Shown here in pieces: positions 38,519-46,833 of a DNA stretch of 64,000 nt. The notes below the pieces were generated by a model. The model was given only the letters and a program-made list of their open reading frames with translations, was not told where the DNA came from and ran no database searches. The stretch's first letter is position 1. Every line of letters starts with the position of its first letter. Source of the stretch: Candidatus Thiodictyon syntrophicum. Its GTDB lineage: Bacteria > Pseudomonadota > Gammaproteobacteria > Chromatiales > Chromatiaceae. The translations under genes were made by a program, and so were the position numbers. The stretch spans positions 1,083,501-1,147,500 of the forward strand of contig NZ_CP020370.1 in NCBI RefSeq assembly GCF_002813775.1, written 5' to 3'.

Positions 38519-40204
38519 CCTCGGCCAGTGATCTAAATGAGCCGCGGAATCGTTGATCTGTTGGAATTTCAGCGAGATAGAGTTAAAATGGCGCATTCTT
38601 GAGACTCACTCCGCAGGTGACATGGTGCGACGGCTCATCATTGCGAAATCCGAGGCTGATTTTACTTCCCACGCGGGATTGGGACTGATCGGGATGGCGA
38701 TTAGTCAGCACACCGACCTAGCGAAAGATGCGACCGCAGCGGCGCCGGCCCGGAGCGATGCCATACCGCATGTGAAGATCCTGACTAGCTACATCGGGCT
38801 GCTGTGTTTGGGCAAGAGCGACTTTGAAGCGATCACGGCGTTCCGGCAGGACCCGTATTTCGCTGAGGCGTTGGGTGTCGACCAGGTTCCCTCGGCCGTC
38901 ACGTTGCGCCAGCGCCTTGATGCCCACGCGGCGGTGTTCATGGCGCCGATACTCGATGCATCCATCGCGTTTCTGCAGCGTATCGCGGCACCGATTACGC
39001 CGCTGGCCAATGGGCTGGTCGCGCTGGATGCGGATGTCACCCCGCTGAACAACGCCAAGACCAAGAAAGAGGGTGTCTCGCGCACCTACAAGGGTGACGA
39101 CGGGTTCGCCCCAATGGCGGCCTATCTTGGCCAAGAGGGGTACTGTTTGGAGTGGGAGTTGCGGGCGGGTAGCCAGCACTGCCAGAAGGACACCCCCGCG
39201 TTGCTGGAGCGGGTGCTGACGCGGGCCCGCCGACTGACCGCGCTGCCGTTGCTGCTGCGCCTGGACAGCGGCAATGACGCGCTCGACAACATCGCCACGG
39301 TCATTGCGCACAATGAGGCGCACCCGGACGCCGCCCCGGTGCACTACCTGATCAAGTGGAACCCGCGCCAAGAAAGTCCAACGCAGTGGCTGACTTACGC
39401 CGAGGAGTACGGCGACTGGAGCACGCCGCGCCCGGGTAAGCGCGTGGCCCTGTTCGAGGTGCGCGACACCCGCTTTTTGGACGGGTACGAGTACCCTCTG
39501 CGCCGCGTCATGCGCGTTATCGAGCGCACCATCGACAAGCATGGTCAGCACCTCCTGATTCCCGACATTGAAATCGAAGGCTGGTGGAGCAGCCTGGAAT
39601 TCGATGAAGAAACCATCATTGCGCTCTATGCCGACCATGCCACCTCCGAACAATTCCACAGCGAATTTAAGACCGACCTGGACATTGAGCGACTCCCCTC
39701 AGGAAAGTTTGTGACCAACGCACTGGTATTGGCCTGTGCCGCATTCGCCTACAACGTCCTGCGCTGGATCGGCCAGACCGGTCTCTTTGGGCCGGATGCC
39801 CCGCCCCGCCACCCGGCTAAGCGGCGACGCCTGCGCACCGTGATGCAGGAACTGATGTACGTTGCCGCCCGCCTGATCGTCACCGGCCGCCGCCTCAAAC
39901 TGGCCTTCGGCTATGGTTGCCGGATCGTCCCTGTCTTCCGTCGCTTGTACGCCCAATTGGCCGGTCCCTGATCCCTGCGACGAATGCAGTGCGGTCCGCT
40001 CGCCGCCGTGCTATGCGCACGGTGGACCCACCCTATTGGCTGGCGTATGCGGTCGGCCCCTGACATGCGTCTCCCCAGCTCAAAATTGCCGCACCGGCGA
40101 CCTTGTCGCGACCGCTAGCGCAGTTCTGCGCCACAAATCTCGACTCCAACCCCTTTGATAGCCGTGTGCCTGAGTACGGCACCGTATTAGTTCACGGATT
40201 CAGG
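38519..40204 (+). mobile_element. IS1380-type element, copy 2, intact
   Basis: 1686 bases. Terminal inverted repeats are imperfect (CCTCGGCCAGTGATCTAA / CCTGAATCCGTGAACTAA, 12 of 18). The 5-base target duplication TTTTC is at 38514-38518 and 40205-40209. It inserted 5 bases beyond the stop of the HTH gene at 40214. Nearly identical to copy 1, so recent transposition is likely. Confidence 0.92.
38622..39971 (+). CDS. IS1380-family transposase
   Basis: 449 residues from ATG 38622 (MVRRLIIAKSEADFTSHAGL). DDE signatures: LVALDADVTPLNNAKTKKEG, LLLRLDSGNDALDN, and FHSEFKTDLDIERLPSGKF with the final Glu. Complete, with no stop or frameshift. An in-frame TTG upstream would add 23 residues but is less likely. 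Confidence 0.92.
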   Translation: MVRRLIIAKSEADFTSHAGLGLIGMAISQHTDLAKDATAAAPARSDAIPHVKILTSYIGLLCLGKSDFEAITAFRQDPYFAEALGVDQVPSAVTLRQRLDAHAAVFMAPILDASIAFLQRIAAPITPLANGLVALDADVTPLNNAKTKKEGVSRTYKGDDGFAPMAAYLGQEGYCLEWELRAGSQHCQKDTPALLERVLTRARRLTALPLLLRLDSGNDALDNIATVIAHNEAHPDAAPVHYLIKWNPRQESPTQWLTYAEEYGDWSTPRPGKRVALFEVRDTRFLDGYEYPLRRVMRVIERTIDKHGQHLLIPDIEIEGWWSSLEFDEETIIALYADHATSEQFHSEFKTDLDIERLPSGKFVTNALVLACAAFAYNVLRWIGQTGLFGPDAPPRHPAKRRRLRTVMQELMYVAARLIVTGRRLKLAFGYGCRIVPVFRRLYAQLAGP

Positions 40205-40213
40205 TTTTCTATA

Positions 40214-40561
40214 TCATGCGGCTTGCAGCAGGAACTCGACTTTCACCGCGTCGAACGGGAACTCGATGCGGTCATCCGGTGCATGGCTCAATACCCCGGC
40301 TTTGAGTAGCGCGGTCACGTCGCGATGAACCGCCTTGGTGTCCCGCCCGACGCAGTGCGCGGCCTCCCGGATAGACACGGGGCCGGCGCCGCACAGCGCC
40401 TTGAGAAGCTCCCAGCGCCTTACGGTCAGCACCTCCCATAGCAGTTCGGGTGTCGCGAAAGCGATACGCGCCTCGGGCTGCGAACACCCCGTGTCCATTG
40501 CGCGCGCGGCCTCGGCCAGGGTTTCTTTGAGGGAGCGCACTTCAAGAATGACGGTTTTCAC
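40214..40561 (-). CDS. Helix-turn-helix regulator / putative antitoxin
   Basis: 115 residues from GTG 40561 (KTVILEVRSLKETLAEAARA). A winged-helix core follows: WELLKALCGAGPVSIREAAH and GRDTKAVHRDVTALLKAGVL, ending FPFDAVKVEFLLQAA. It overlaps the upstream DUF6516 gene by 20 bases; this two-gene arrangement is typical of DUF6516/HTH pairs thought to be toxin-antitoxin. The IS copy sits 5 bases past its stop and leaves it intact. Confidence 0.82.
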   Translation of the reverse strand: MKTVILEVRSLKETLAEAARAMDTGCSQPEARIAFATPELLWEVLTVRRWELLKALCGAGPVSIREAAHCVGRDTKAVHRDVTALLKAGVLSHAPDDRIEFPFDAVKVEFLLQAA

Positions 40562-40838
40562 GATTCCACCTCGCCACGTCGGCTTCAAAGTCGGACATCA
40601 GACGATCCGGTGTCAGAAAAACATAAGGCGCTTCGGCTGTTTCCGAGTGCCGATGGTCACCCTTTCCCCGTTCGTTGTCATAGCGCAGCACGCAGCGATC
40701 GTCAACGATGTACGCAAGCCGGTACTTGAAGCGATGCAACGATGGCGAAACCGGTATGGGAACTTGCCAGATGACTACCTCGACGAATGCGTCGGCAGCA
40801 ATGGCCACCCGGCGGCGAACGAGAGGCAAGGCCTTCAT
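40542..40838 (-). CDS. DUF6516-family protein (putative toxin)
   Basis: 98 residues from ATG 40838 (MKALPLVRRRVAIAADAFVE). The family pattern follows: VVIWQVPIPV, HRFKYRLAYIVDDRCVLRYD, NERGKGDHRH and LMSDFEADVARW. DUF6516 is annotated as a toxin-like family partnered with an HTH protein. Toxicity here is inference. Intact. Confidence 0.8.
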   Translation of the reverse strand: MKALPLVRRRVAIAADAFVEVVIWQVPIPVSPSLHRFKYRLAYIVDDRCVLRYDNERGKGDHRHSETAEAPYVFLTPDRLMSDFEADVARWNRENRHS

Positions 40839-40860
40839 CTTGGAAACCGTGGTCTGTCCC

Positions 40861-41148
40861 TCATTGCTGCGGCACGCCACGTCCAGTGAGGTACAGCCCA
40901 CCGATGTTGTATTGCGGGTCAGCATTGTCTTGGTCAGCGGCCTTGCGGTACCAAGCGGCGGCTTGGGCATAGTCCTGAGGTACGCCCTGCCCTTTGAGGT
41001 ACATCCAACCGAGTTTGGATTGCGCGTCAGCATCGCCTTGTTCGGCTTTCGCCAGTTTTTCTTCGATCATTCCAGCTGCGGACGGCTCCGCGGAAACTCC
41101 ACCGACGCCTAGCGCCGCACACAATAACAAAGCAGTAAAAGTCCGCAT
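40861..41148 (-). CDS. Sel1-repeat protein, short, possibly truncated
   Basis: 95 residues: signal peptide (MRTFTALLLCAALGVGGVSA), then Sel1 repeats AQSKLGWMYLKGQGVPQDYA and QYNIGGLYLTGRGVPQQ, ending abruptly inside a repeat. Sel1 proteins mediate protein interactions, usually with many more repeats, so the C-terminus was probably lost at the junction with the DUF6516 gene. Periplasmic if expressed. Confidence 0.7.
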   Translation of the reverse strand: MRTFTALLLCAALGVGGVSAEPSAAGMIEEKLAKAEQGDADAQSKLGWMYLKGQGVPQDYAQAAAWYRKAADQDNADPQYNIGGLYLTGRGVPQQ

Positions 41149-41202
41149 AATTGCCCCGCTGTTTCCGTTATCCCAACCACGGCGCTAAAAGAACAAAAAA
41201 CG

Positions 41203-43118
41203 GGCCTTGATCATAAATCCGGCCAAGACCTAGCGTAGGGCTTGGTTAACCCCCACTGGAGAGCGGCAGGACCCGCGAAATTGTGTACCCTTGGAAGTGC
41301 AAACAAACCGAGGGAGAAGCACGATGTTCGAAGGTCCTGCCGGGATCGACTTTAGCGCAGACATCGGGTCGACGCCATCGGGCGTGGTCCGGCGGTCGGC
41401 CGGCGGTGGGTCGTGAAGCACCGCTCGCGCCTGGAGCGAGCCGAACAGCGCGGGGCGGCCGTGGCCCGCTTGGCGACGGGGCAGCCGCAACGCCACGTCG
41501 CCGCCGAACTGGGCGTGGCGCGCAGCACCTTGCAGGACTGGTGCAAGCCGACCCCGGTCGGCGCGGCCCCGGCGGTGTTGGCGGCCTTCGTGGCGACCCC
41601 TGAGGGCGTGCAGTGGCTGCACCAAGTGGTGGTGGCGGCGCACTTCGTCATCACGCTGCACGGCGGTGCCGGGGTGCGGATGGTGTGTGAATTCTTGAAG
41701 TTGAGTGGGTTGTCGGCGTTCGTCGGCGCGAGCTATGGCACCCACCAGGCCCTCAATGCGGCCTTGGAGGAGATGGTGGTCGCCGTGGCGCGTGAGCAAC
41801 GGGCGGCGTTGGCGGTGGGCATGCCGCACCGCGCGATCACGGCGTGCGAGGATGAGACCTTTCATCCGCAGATTTTGTTGGTCATGTTGGAGCCGGTGTC
41901 GAACTTTCTGCTGCGCGAACAGTACGCCGCCGATCGCACGGCGGCCACCTGGACGCAGGCGTTGCGCGCGGGTCTGGACGGCTTGAACGTGACCGTGATC
42001 CAGGGCACCAGCGACGAGGCCACAGCGTTGCGCCGCCATATCCAGACGGATTGTGCGGCCCATCATTCCCCGGACCTGTTTCATGTGCAACAGGAGGTGT
42101 CCAAGGGCACCAGCCTACACTTGGTCCGCCACGTGAAACAGGCGGGCGCCAGCGTCGCGGCCGCCCAGACGTCGCTGGACGCTGAGCGGGCGACCGCGCA
42201 GGCCTATGACGCCCAATCCCCGCGTCCGCGCGGGCGCCCACCGGCGTTCGCGCCCCGCATTGAAGCCGCCCTGGCGGTCGTGGTGCAGGCCGAAGCCGAT
42301 CAGGTACAGGCGCAAGCGCGTCAGGCCGAGGCCCGTGAACTGGTGCGTGAGTTGGGGACCCTCTATCACCCCTATGAGTTGGAGCAGGGACAGGCGCAGC
42401 CCGTGGCGCGCATCGCGCAACGCTTTGCCGACGTGTGGACGCGGCTGCAACAGCTGGCCGACGCGGCCGATCTGCCAACGCGCGCCCGTGAGCGCCTGGC
42501 CAAGGCGCAGTGCCTGACGATTCAGTTCCTTGCCACCATTACCTTTTTCTTTGCGACCGTGCAGGCCAAGGTCGAGGCGCTGAATCTGCCGCCCGCCGTG
42601 GAACTGGCGTTGCTCACGCAGCTGATTCCGGCGCTCTACCTCGAGCGCGTCGCCAATCGCAGCACGCTCGCTGAACCGCGCCACCGTCTGCACGCCCTGA
42701 GCCGGCAGTTGCTCGAACCGCTGCGCCAACGCGATCATCCGCTCCAGGCCCTCCCAGAGGCCGAGCGCGCGCGCCTCGAACAGGTGGCCGGTGACTGCGC
42801 CGACCTGTTCCAGCGCAGCAGTTCCAGCGTGGAGGGGCGCAACGGCCAACTGTCCCTACATCACCATGGCCGACATCGCCTGAGCGACCGCAAGCTCGAG
42901 GCACTGACCGCCGTACATAACTTCCACCTCCGTCGCCCCGACGGGACCACTGCCGCTGAGCGCTTCTTCGGCCGGGCCCACGAAACGCTGTTCGCGCAGG
43001 TGCTCCAGCGCATGCCGTTGCCCCCGCCGCCAGCGCGCCGACGACCGCGCCCGCCCAAGCCGCCCGCGCTCCTGCCGGTAGCGGCGTAACGGGGGTGGCC
43101 GGAACGATGATCAAGGCC
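41203..43118 (+). mobile_element. DUF6399 transposon with 23-bp inverted repeats and 8-bp duplication
   Basis: 1916 bases. The left end starts GGCCTTGATCATAAATCC and the right end is the complement of GGCCTTGATCATCGTTCC; 20 of 23 bases match. Perfect 8-base target duplication AAAAAACG at 41195-41202 and 43119-43126. It contains a single transposase-like gene. The same termini bound the small elements at 44968 and 62122. Confidence 0.88.
41413..43089 (+). CDS. DUF6399-domain transposase, N-terminus apparently frameshifted
   Basis: 558 residues from GTG 41413. The N-terminal helix-turn-helix (GQPQRHVAAELGVARSTLQD) is followed by CEDETFHPQILLVMLEPVSN and DLFHVQQEVSKG as likely acidic catalytic positions. 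A coiled-coil insert lies at about 240-330, and the C-terminal DUF6399 block is HNFHLRRPDGTTAAERFF. A better start, ATG 41324 behind GGGAGAAG, gives FEGPAGIDFSADIGSTPSGV then stops at 41416. A one-base shift near 41395-41404 would join it as GRRWVVKHRSR, suggesting decay or frameshifting. Confidence 0.82.
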   Translation: MKHRSRLERAEQRGAAVARLATGQPQRHVAAELGVARSTLQDWCKPTPVGAAPAVLAAFVATPEGVQWLHQVVVAAHFVITLHGGAGVRMVCEFLKLSGLSAFVGASYGTHQALNAALEEMVVAVAREQRAALAVGMPHRAITACEDETFHPQILLVMLEPVSNFLLREQYAADRTAATWTQALRAGLDGLNVTVIQGTSDEATALRRHIQTDCAAHHSPDLFHVQQEVSKGTSLHLVRHVKQAGASVAAAQTSLDAERATAQAYDAQSPRPRGRPPAFAPRIEAALAVVVQAEADQVQAQARQAEARELVRELGTLYHPYELEQGQAQPVARIAQRFADVWTRLQQLADAADLPTRARERLAKAQCLTIQFLATITFFFATVQAKVEALNLPPAVELALLTQLIPALYLERVANRSTLAEPRHRLHALSRQLLEPLRQRDHPLQALPEAERARLEQVAGDCADLFQRSSSSVEGRNGQLSLHHHGRHRLSDRKLEALTAVHNFHLRRPDGTTAAERFFGRAHETLFAQVLQRMPLPPPPARRRPRPPKPPALLPVAA

Positions 43119-43208
43119 AAAAAACGCGGAGCGATTCGCACCTTTTGTTATTTAGTCACCGACTTGTAAAGCATTAACCTCGCTAATCCCAGCAGCCGCA
43201 CCATGGCT

Positions 43209-43451
43209 TCAAGGGCTTTGATGCGCAGACTCGATTGATCCGCCCCCATCATCTTTCCTACCGCCCTTCTTTGCCTGGCGTTCGGCAAGCAGCGACGCTC
43301 CTTTAATTTCCCATTCTTCCCAGCGTCGGGGGTCTTCGACTTGGGCAAGCCCGAGCAAGGCCCCGAGCAGCGCGGCCGGCTTGCGGGCAAGCTCCCCGGT
43401 CTTGGTGTCGAGCAGTCCGGCGAGACCCAGCAGCCCCGCGGCCTGGAACAT
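43209..43451 (-). CDS. TraD-like small conjugation/mobilisation protein
   Basis: 80 residues: LGLAGLLDTKTGELARKPAA, LLGALLGLAQVEDPRRWEEW, then a basic tail. The pattern resembles the small TraD-type proteins found beside relaxase genes. It directly follows a decayed mobilisation-type gene, and no relaxase is left in the window. Probably a relic; may or may not be expressed. Confidence 0.5.
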   Translation of the reverse strand: MFQAAGLLGLAGLLDTKTGELARKPAALLGALLGLAQVEDPRRWEEWEIKGASLLAERQAKKGGRKDDGGGSIESAHQSP

Positions 43452-43452
43452 C

Positions 43453-43946
43453 TTATGATCGCGGGCAGCCTTCGCCGATGCGGGGTCTTGAGTGACCAGC
43501 CGGAATTTCTCCTCGCTTTTCTGGCGTGTGGAGTTTACGCCCAGGCGCTTGGTCCGGGTAGCACCCGCCTTTCTCGATCCGCCAACCCGGCAGATCGCAC
43601 CGCGTCAGGATCTCGATGCTACCGGCCTGCGCAAGCTGGTAGGCCGCCTTCCCCTGCGGCGTGTTCGCCCAGGCCGCCGCCGCCGTCTCGTCCCGGGCCG
43701 CCGCGTACCCTCCACCAAGCCCGAGGCCCGGCCGACGCTCTCCATGTAGATCCCGAACCCCAGCGCGCACGCGATCAGCACCGCCATCGCCAGGGACAGA
43801 CCCACCCCCCAGCGCAGTTCACGGGTGCCGGCCACCTGATCCGCGACCCGGTGAGCCGCCGTCGCGACCGCTGCGGCAAGGTCTGCCTTGGCCGCTTGCG
43901 CCACCGCCTTCGCCGTGGCTTCCGCGGTCGCCTTGAACCCCGTCAA
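43453..43946 (-). pseudogene. Mobilisation-associated membrane protein, frameshifted remnant
   Basis: The first frame reads TGFKATAEATAKAVAQAAKA then the membrane segment GVGLSLAMAVLIACALGFGI. A second frame continues GGYAAARDETAAAAWANTPQ and GKAAYQLAQAGSIEILTRCD to LPGWRIEKGG. The join is near 43690-43730. This coiled-coil plus membrane helix plus WANTPQG-type tail occurs in plasmid mobilisation operons. A third frame upstream to about 44060 may hold its N-terminus. Confidence 0.6.
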
Positions 43947-44169
43947 GGTGTCCTTGGCCGCCTGTGCGATCTTCGCCGGGAACGGCTCTTGCTGCCCGGT
44001 GTTCCAGGGCCATCAAGACCTTCCACCGACTCGCGCAACTGCGAGGCGTTGTAAAGCCGGGAGTATGACCGAGGCTCAGGTCCGACTCAACCTCAACAAC
44101 CCCAATTTTCAGGAAAGTTCCAGCCAAGAACCTGTGCGACTACATTAACCTGGGATCGACGCGACTCCG

Positions 44170-44901
44170 TCAGTGTCGCAATTGGTGCGCCACCAATTCC
44201 CCGAGGGCCTTGGCGCCCGTGAACTCCACGGTCTTGTCGGTGTAATAGTTGGCCCGGGTGTACTGGTTGATGCCGACGGCGCGGGCGTCTTCCACCGTTG
44301 CCAGGACATAGGCGGGTTCCTGGCGCCGGGCGGCGTCGAGCCAGATGATCTCGGCCTCCATCAGGCGTTGCGCCGAGGTGGCGGCAATGACGATCAGCGG
44401 GACCCGGGAGAGAAGATAGACATCCGCTCGCAGGCTTTGACTCTCGTCAACCGGTACATCGAACCGCGCCTCGACACCGAGCGACGCCGCGGCGGCTTGG
44501 ACGACCTGGACCACACGTTCGCGGAAATCGGACATCGTCCGCGCCCGTCGCAGGCAGGCGAGTGCCATGACTTGGGACGAGGCCTCTGCGACCGCGAACG
44601 CCGCCTGCTCAAGGTGGGCGGCGCGCGTGGTCAGGGTCTCGCCGTCTTTCTCGACCTGGACCCCGAGGAGGATAGGGAAGGCGTCGAGCCGAGCCACTAC
44701 GGCTGGCGACTCGGGGTCAACGCCGGCGGCTGCAAGGCGGAACAGGGCTTCCCCGTTGTCATCGGCGCGCCACTGCATTCCCTCGCGGTGCGCAAAGATG
44801 ACCACTTGGTCGCCGTCGTCATAGCGCCATGGGGTAACGAGGCGCCCGTTGTCGTTGGTGCCGATCCAGTCGAAGCGCTTGCAGAGGTCGTTAGTATTCA
44901 T
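44170..44901 (-). CDS. DUF1828/DUF1829 domain protein
   Basis: 243 residues from ATG 44901 (MNTNDLCKRFDWIGTNDNGR). The N-terminal part (VTPWRYDDGDQVVIFAHREG, then WRADDNGEALFRLAAAG) matches DUF1828. The C-terminal part (VYLLSRVPLIVIAATSAQRL, INQYTRANYYTDKTVEF) matches DUF1829. The function is unknown; these domains occur in phage, TA and defence contexts. No partner gene is adjacent: a miniature element lies just upstream and decayed mob genes downstream. Confidence 0.72.
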   Translation of the reverse strand: MNTNDLCKRFDWIGTNDNGRLVTPWRYDDGDQVVIFAHREGMQWRADDNGEALFRLAAAGVDPESPAVVARLDAFPILLGVQVEKDGETLTTRAAHLEQAAFAVAEASSQVMALACLRRARTMSDFRERVVQVVQAAAASLGVEARFDVPVDESQSLRADVYLLSRVPLIVIAATSAQRLMEAEIIWLDAARRQEPAYVLATVEDARAVGINQYTRANYYTDKTVEFTGAKALGELVAHQLRH

Positions 44902-44967
44902 AGGAGTTGCTCGTCGTCTGGGGCGATGCACGTCCCGCAACGGACGCAAAGGTCGTTGACCAGGTGC

Positions 44968-45091
44968 GGCCTTGATCATCGTACGGGCCAGCGGCCAGCT
45001 TCTGGAGTTTAAGGCTTCAGCCTTGGTCCCGTACATCCAAGGCTGAAGCCTTGGACTCCGGCCCGGGGCGGCCGGAGCGATGATCAAGGCC
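44968..45091. mobile_element. Miniature inverted-repeat element, copy 1 (124 bp)
   Basis: The ends GGCCTTGATCATCGTACG and (complement) GGCCTTGATCATCGCTCC match the DUF6399 transposon ends. The interior is an inverted pair AAGGCTTCAGCCTTGG / CCAAGGCTGAAGCCTTGG. No coding capacity. The copy at 62122-62243 is the same element in the opposite orientation. Confidence 0.75.
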
Positions 45092-45100
45092 GCGATCTGT

Positions 45101-45329
45101 AACGCCCTTTCAGGGCTAAGACGATCTCTGCGGACGACCCAGGGCGTTGCCCTGGGCTGGTATGTGTGACCCCGTTGGGGTCAATGCTCCCGCCCGGACG
45201 CCTTGATCCCGCGCGGGGTGCCTGCGGCCGCCGCGACCCTTAAGCCCCGAAGGGGCGCGACATACCAGCCCTGGGCAACGCCCTGGGTGGTCGGTTGTAA
45301 AGGAGCCCAGCCCTGAAAGGGCGTGACAT
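45101..45329. repeat. Multi-hairpin intergenic repeat, copy 4 (inverted and expanded)
   Basis: Contains ACGCCCTTTCAGGGCTA, CCCAGGGCGTTGCCCTGGG, GACCCCGTTGGGGTC, then CCCCGAAGGGGCGCGACAT, CCCTGGGCAACGCCCTGGG and CAGCCCTGAAAGGGCGTGAC. Same modules as the other copies in a different order. Confidence 0.8.
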
Positions 45330-45498
45330 CCCCAGGCCGCAACGGGTTGCCGCTGAAGCCTTGGACTCCAGTCGCGGGTGCCGCGATGCCTCGCACGGTC
45401 GCGGAGCTTGGTGACGGGCGAACCGGGGGTCGGATGTCGGCGATCAAGCCGACACCGTCAGGAATCGAGGAGGCGGTTCAGCCTAAATCCGGGAATTG

Positions 45499-45629
45499 CT
45501 CACACAAAGACACAAAGAACACAAAGAAAAACAGATCATTGGAGGGGTTGGGCCGATCACCGTGCGGGTGACCTCCTCGACCCACATATCGCGTTGAAAA
45601 TCTTTGTGATCTTTGTGTCTCTGTGTGAG
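45499..45629. repeat. Inverted repeat built from ACAAAGACACAAAG words
   Basis: Left arm CTCACACAAAGACACAAAG... (45499-45530), right arm TCTTTGTGATCTTTGTGTC... (45601-45629), about 70 bases between. Upstream of the phosphoesterase gene. Confidence 0.75.
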
Positions 45630-45741
45630 AACTGCTCTTTCTGGGTTCAGAGGCTTAAACGGGATTTTCCCTCACGCGGGGCTTGCTTGCAGGCCGCCAG
45701 GTGCAGTGCTACCGTAAAGTCTTGACCCGGGAGGGCACTGT

Positions 45742-46707
45742 ATGGCATACGACCTCATCGGTGATATCCACGGCCAGGCGGACAAGCTCGAGGCATTGCT
45801 CGCCCGCCTGGGGTACCGGCAATCGCACGGCCTCTGGCGCCACCCGTCACGCACCGTCATCTTCCTGGGCGACTTCATCGACCGCGGCCCTGATCAGGTG
45901 CGCACCGTCACCATCGCCCGCCGGATGGTCGAGTCCGGCGCGGCCCTGGCCGTGATGGGCAACCACGAACTCAATGCCATCGCCTGGGCCACGCCCGACC
46001 CGCGGGGCAACGGCGACTTCCTGCGGCCCCATTTCCACCCCCTGCGGGGCCTCAAGAACCGCCGCCAGCACGCCCGCTTCCTGGACGAACTCGAACCGCG
46101 CCCGACCCTCTACCGTGAACTGATCCAGTGGTTCATGACGCTCCCGCTCTGGCTCGACCTGCCCGGTCTGCGGGCGGTACACGCCTGCTGGCATCCGCCG
46201 TTCATGGCCTGGCTGGAGCCCCACCTGACCGCGGATCGGCAACTGCGCCCGGAGATCCTGGCCGCCGCCACCACCGAGCCGACGGACGAGCATGAGCGGG
46301 ACAGCGCCCACCCCTCGCTCTTCAAGGCCGTCGAGGCACTCACCAAGGGCCTGGAGATCCCGCTGCCCCCGCGGCATTTCTTCGCGGATAAAGACCAATT
46401 CAAGCGCTATCGCGTCCGCGTGCGGTGGTGGGACCCCCAGGCCGACGATTATGCCAGCGCGGCGATGGTGGACGAGGCCACTCGGGAGCACCTGCCCCGC
46501 GACCCGCTCCCGGACCATGCGCGCATCGCCCCGCCAACCGATAAGCCGATCTTTTTCGGGCATTACTGGCTGACCGGTACGCCGCGGGTGCTGGCGCCGC
46601 ACGCCGCCTGTCTGGACTACAGCGCCGGGACGGACGGGGCGCTGGTGGCCTATCGGTGGGATGGGGAGGAGCGGCTGACGGATGCGGGGTTTGTCAGCGT
46701 GCCGTAG
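45742..46707 (+). CDS. Metallophosphoesterase (calcineurin-like)
   Basis: 321 residues. Metal-binding motifs in order: LIGDIHGQADK (near 5-15), FLGDFIDRGPD and VMGNHELNAIAW, then a late VHACWHPPF and FFGHYWLTG. Related to serine/threonine protein phosphatase and ApaH-like enzymes; the substrate is unknown. ATG 45742 follows GGGAGGG. Monocistronic. Confidence 0.9.
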   Translation: MAYDLIGDIHGQADKLEALLARLGYRQSHGLWRHPSRTVIFLGDFIDRGPDQVRTVTIARRMVESGAALAVMGNHELNAIAWATPDPRGNGDFLRPHFHPLRGLKNRRQHARFLDELEPRPTLYRELIQWFMTLPLWLDLPGLRAVHACWHPPFMAWLEPHLTADRQLRPEILAAATTEPTDEHERDSAHPSLFKAVEALTKGLEIPLPPRHFFADKDQFKRYRVRVRWWDPQADDYASAAMVDEATREHLPRDPLPDHARIAPPTDKPIFFGHYWLTGTPRVLAPHAACLDYSAGTDGALVAYRWDGEERLTDAGFVSVP

Positions 46708-46833
46708 CGCTAACGATGGGTTTCGCTGCGCTCTACCCATCCTACCCGTCGCTGACGCAGGCACCGCGGCGGTTATACTGCGCAGTCCCGCACCGAGCGG
46801 GTGCCCTGTCAAGAACCCAAGGCGGAATCCCCC

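Noticed and set aside
44968-45091. Rho-independent terminator
   Set aside because: Long perfect arms but no T tract, and the ends match a transposon family, so a miniature element is the better explanation.
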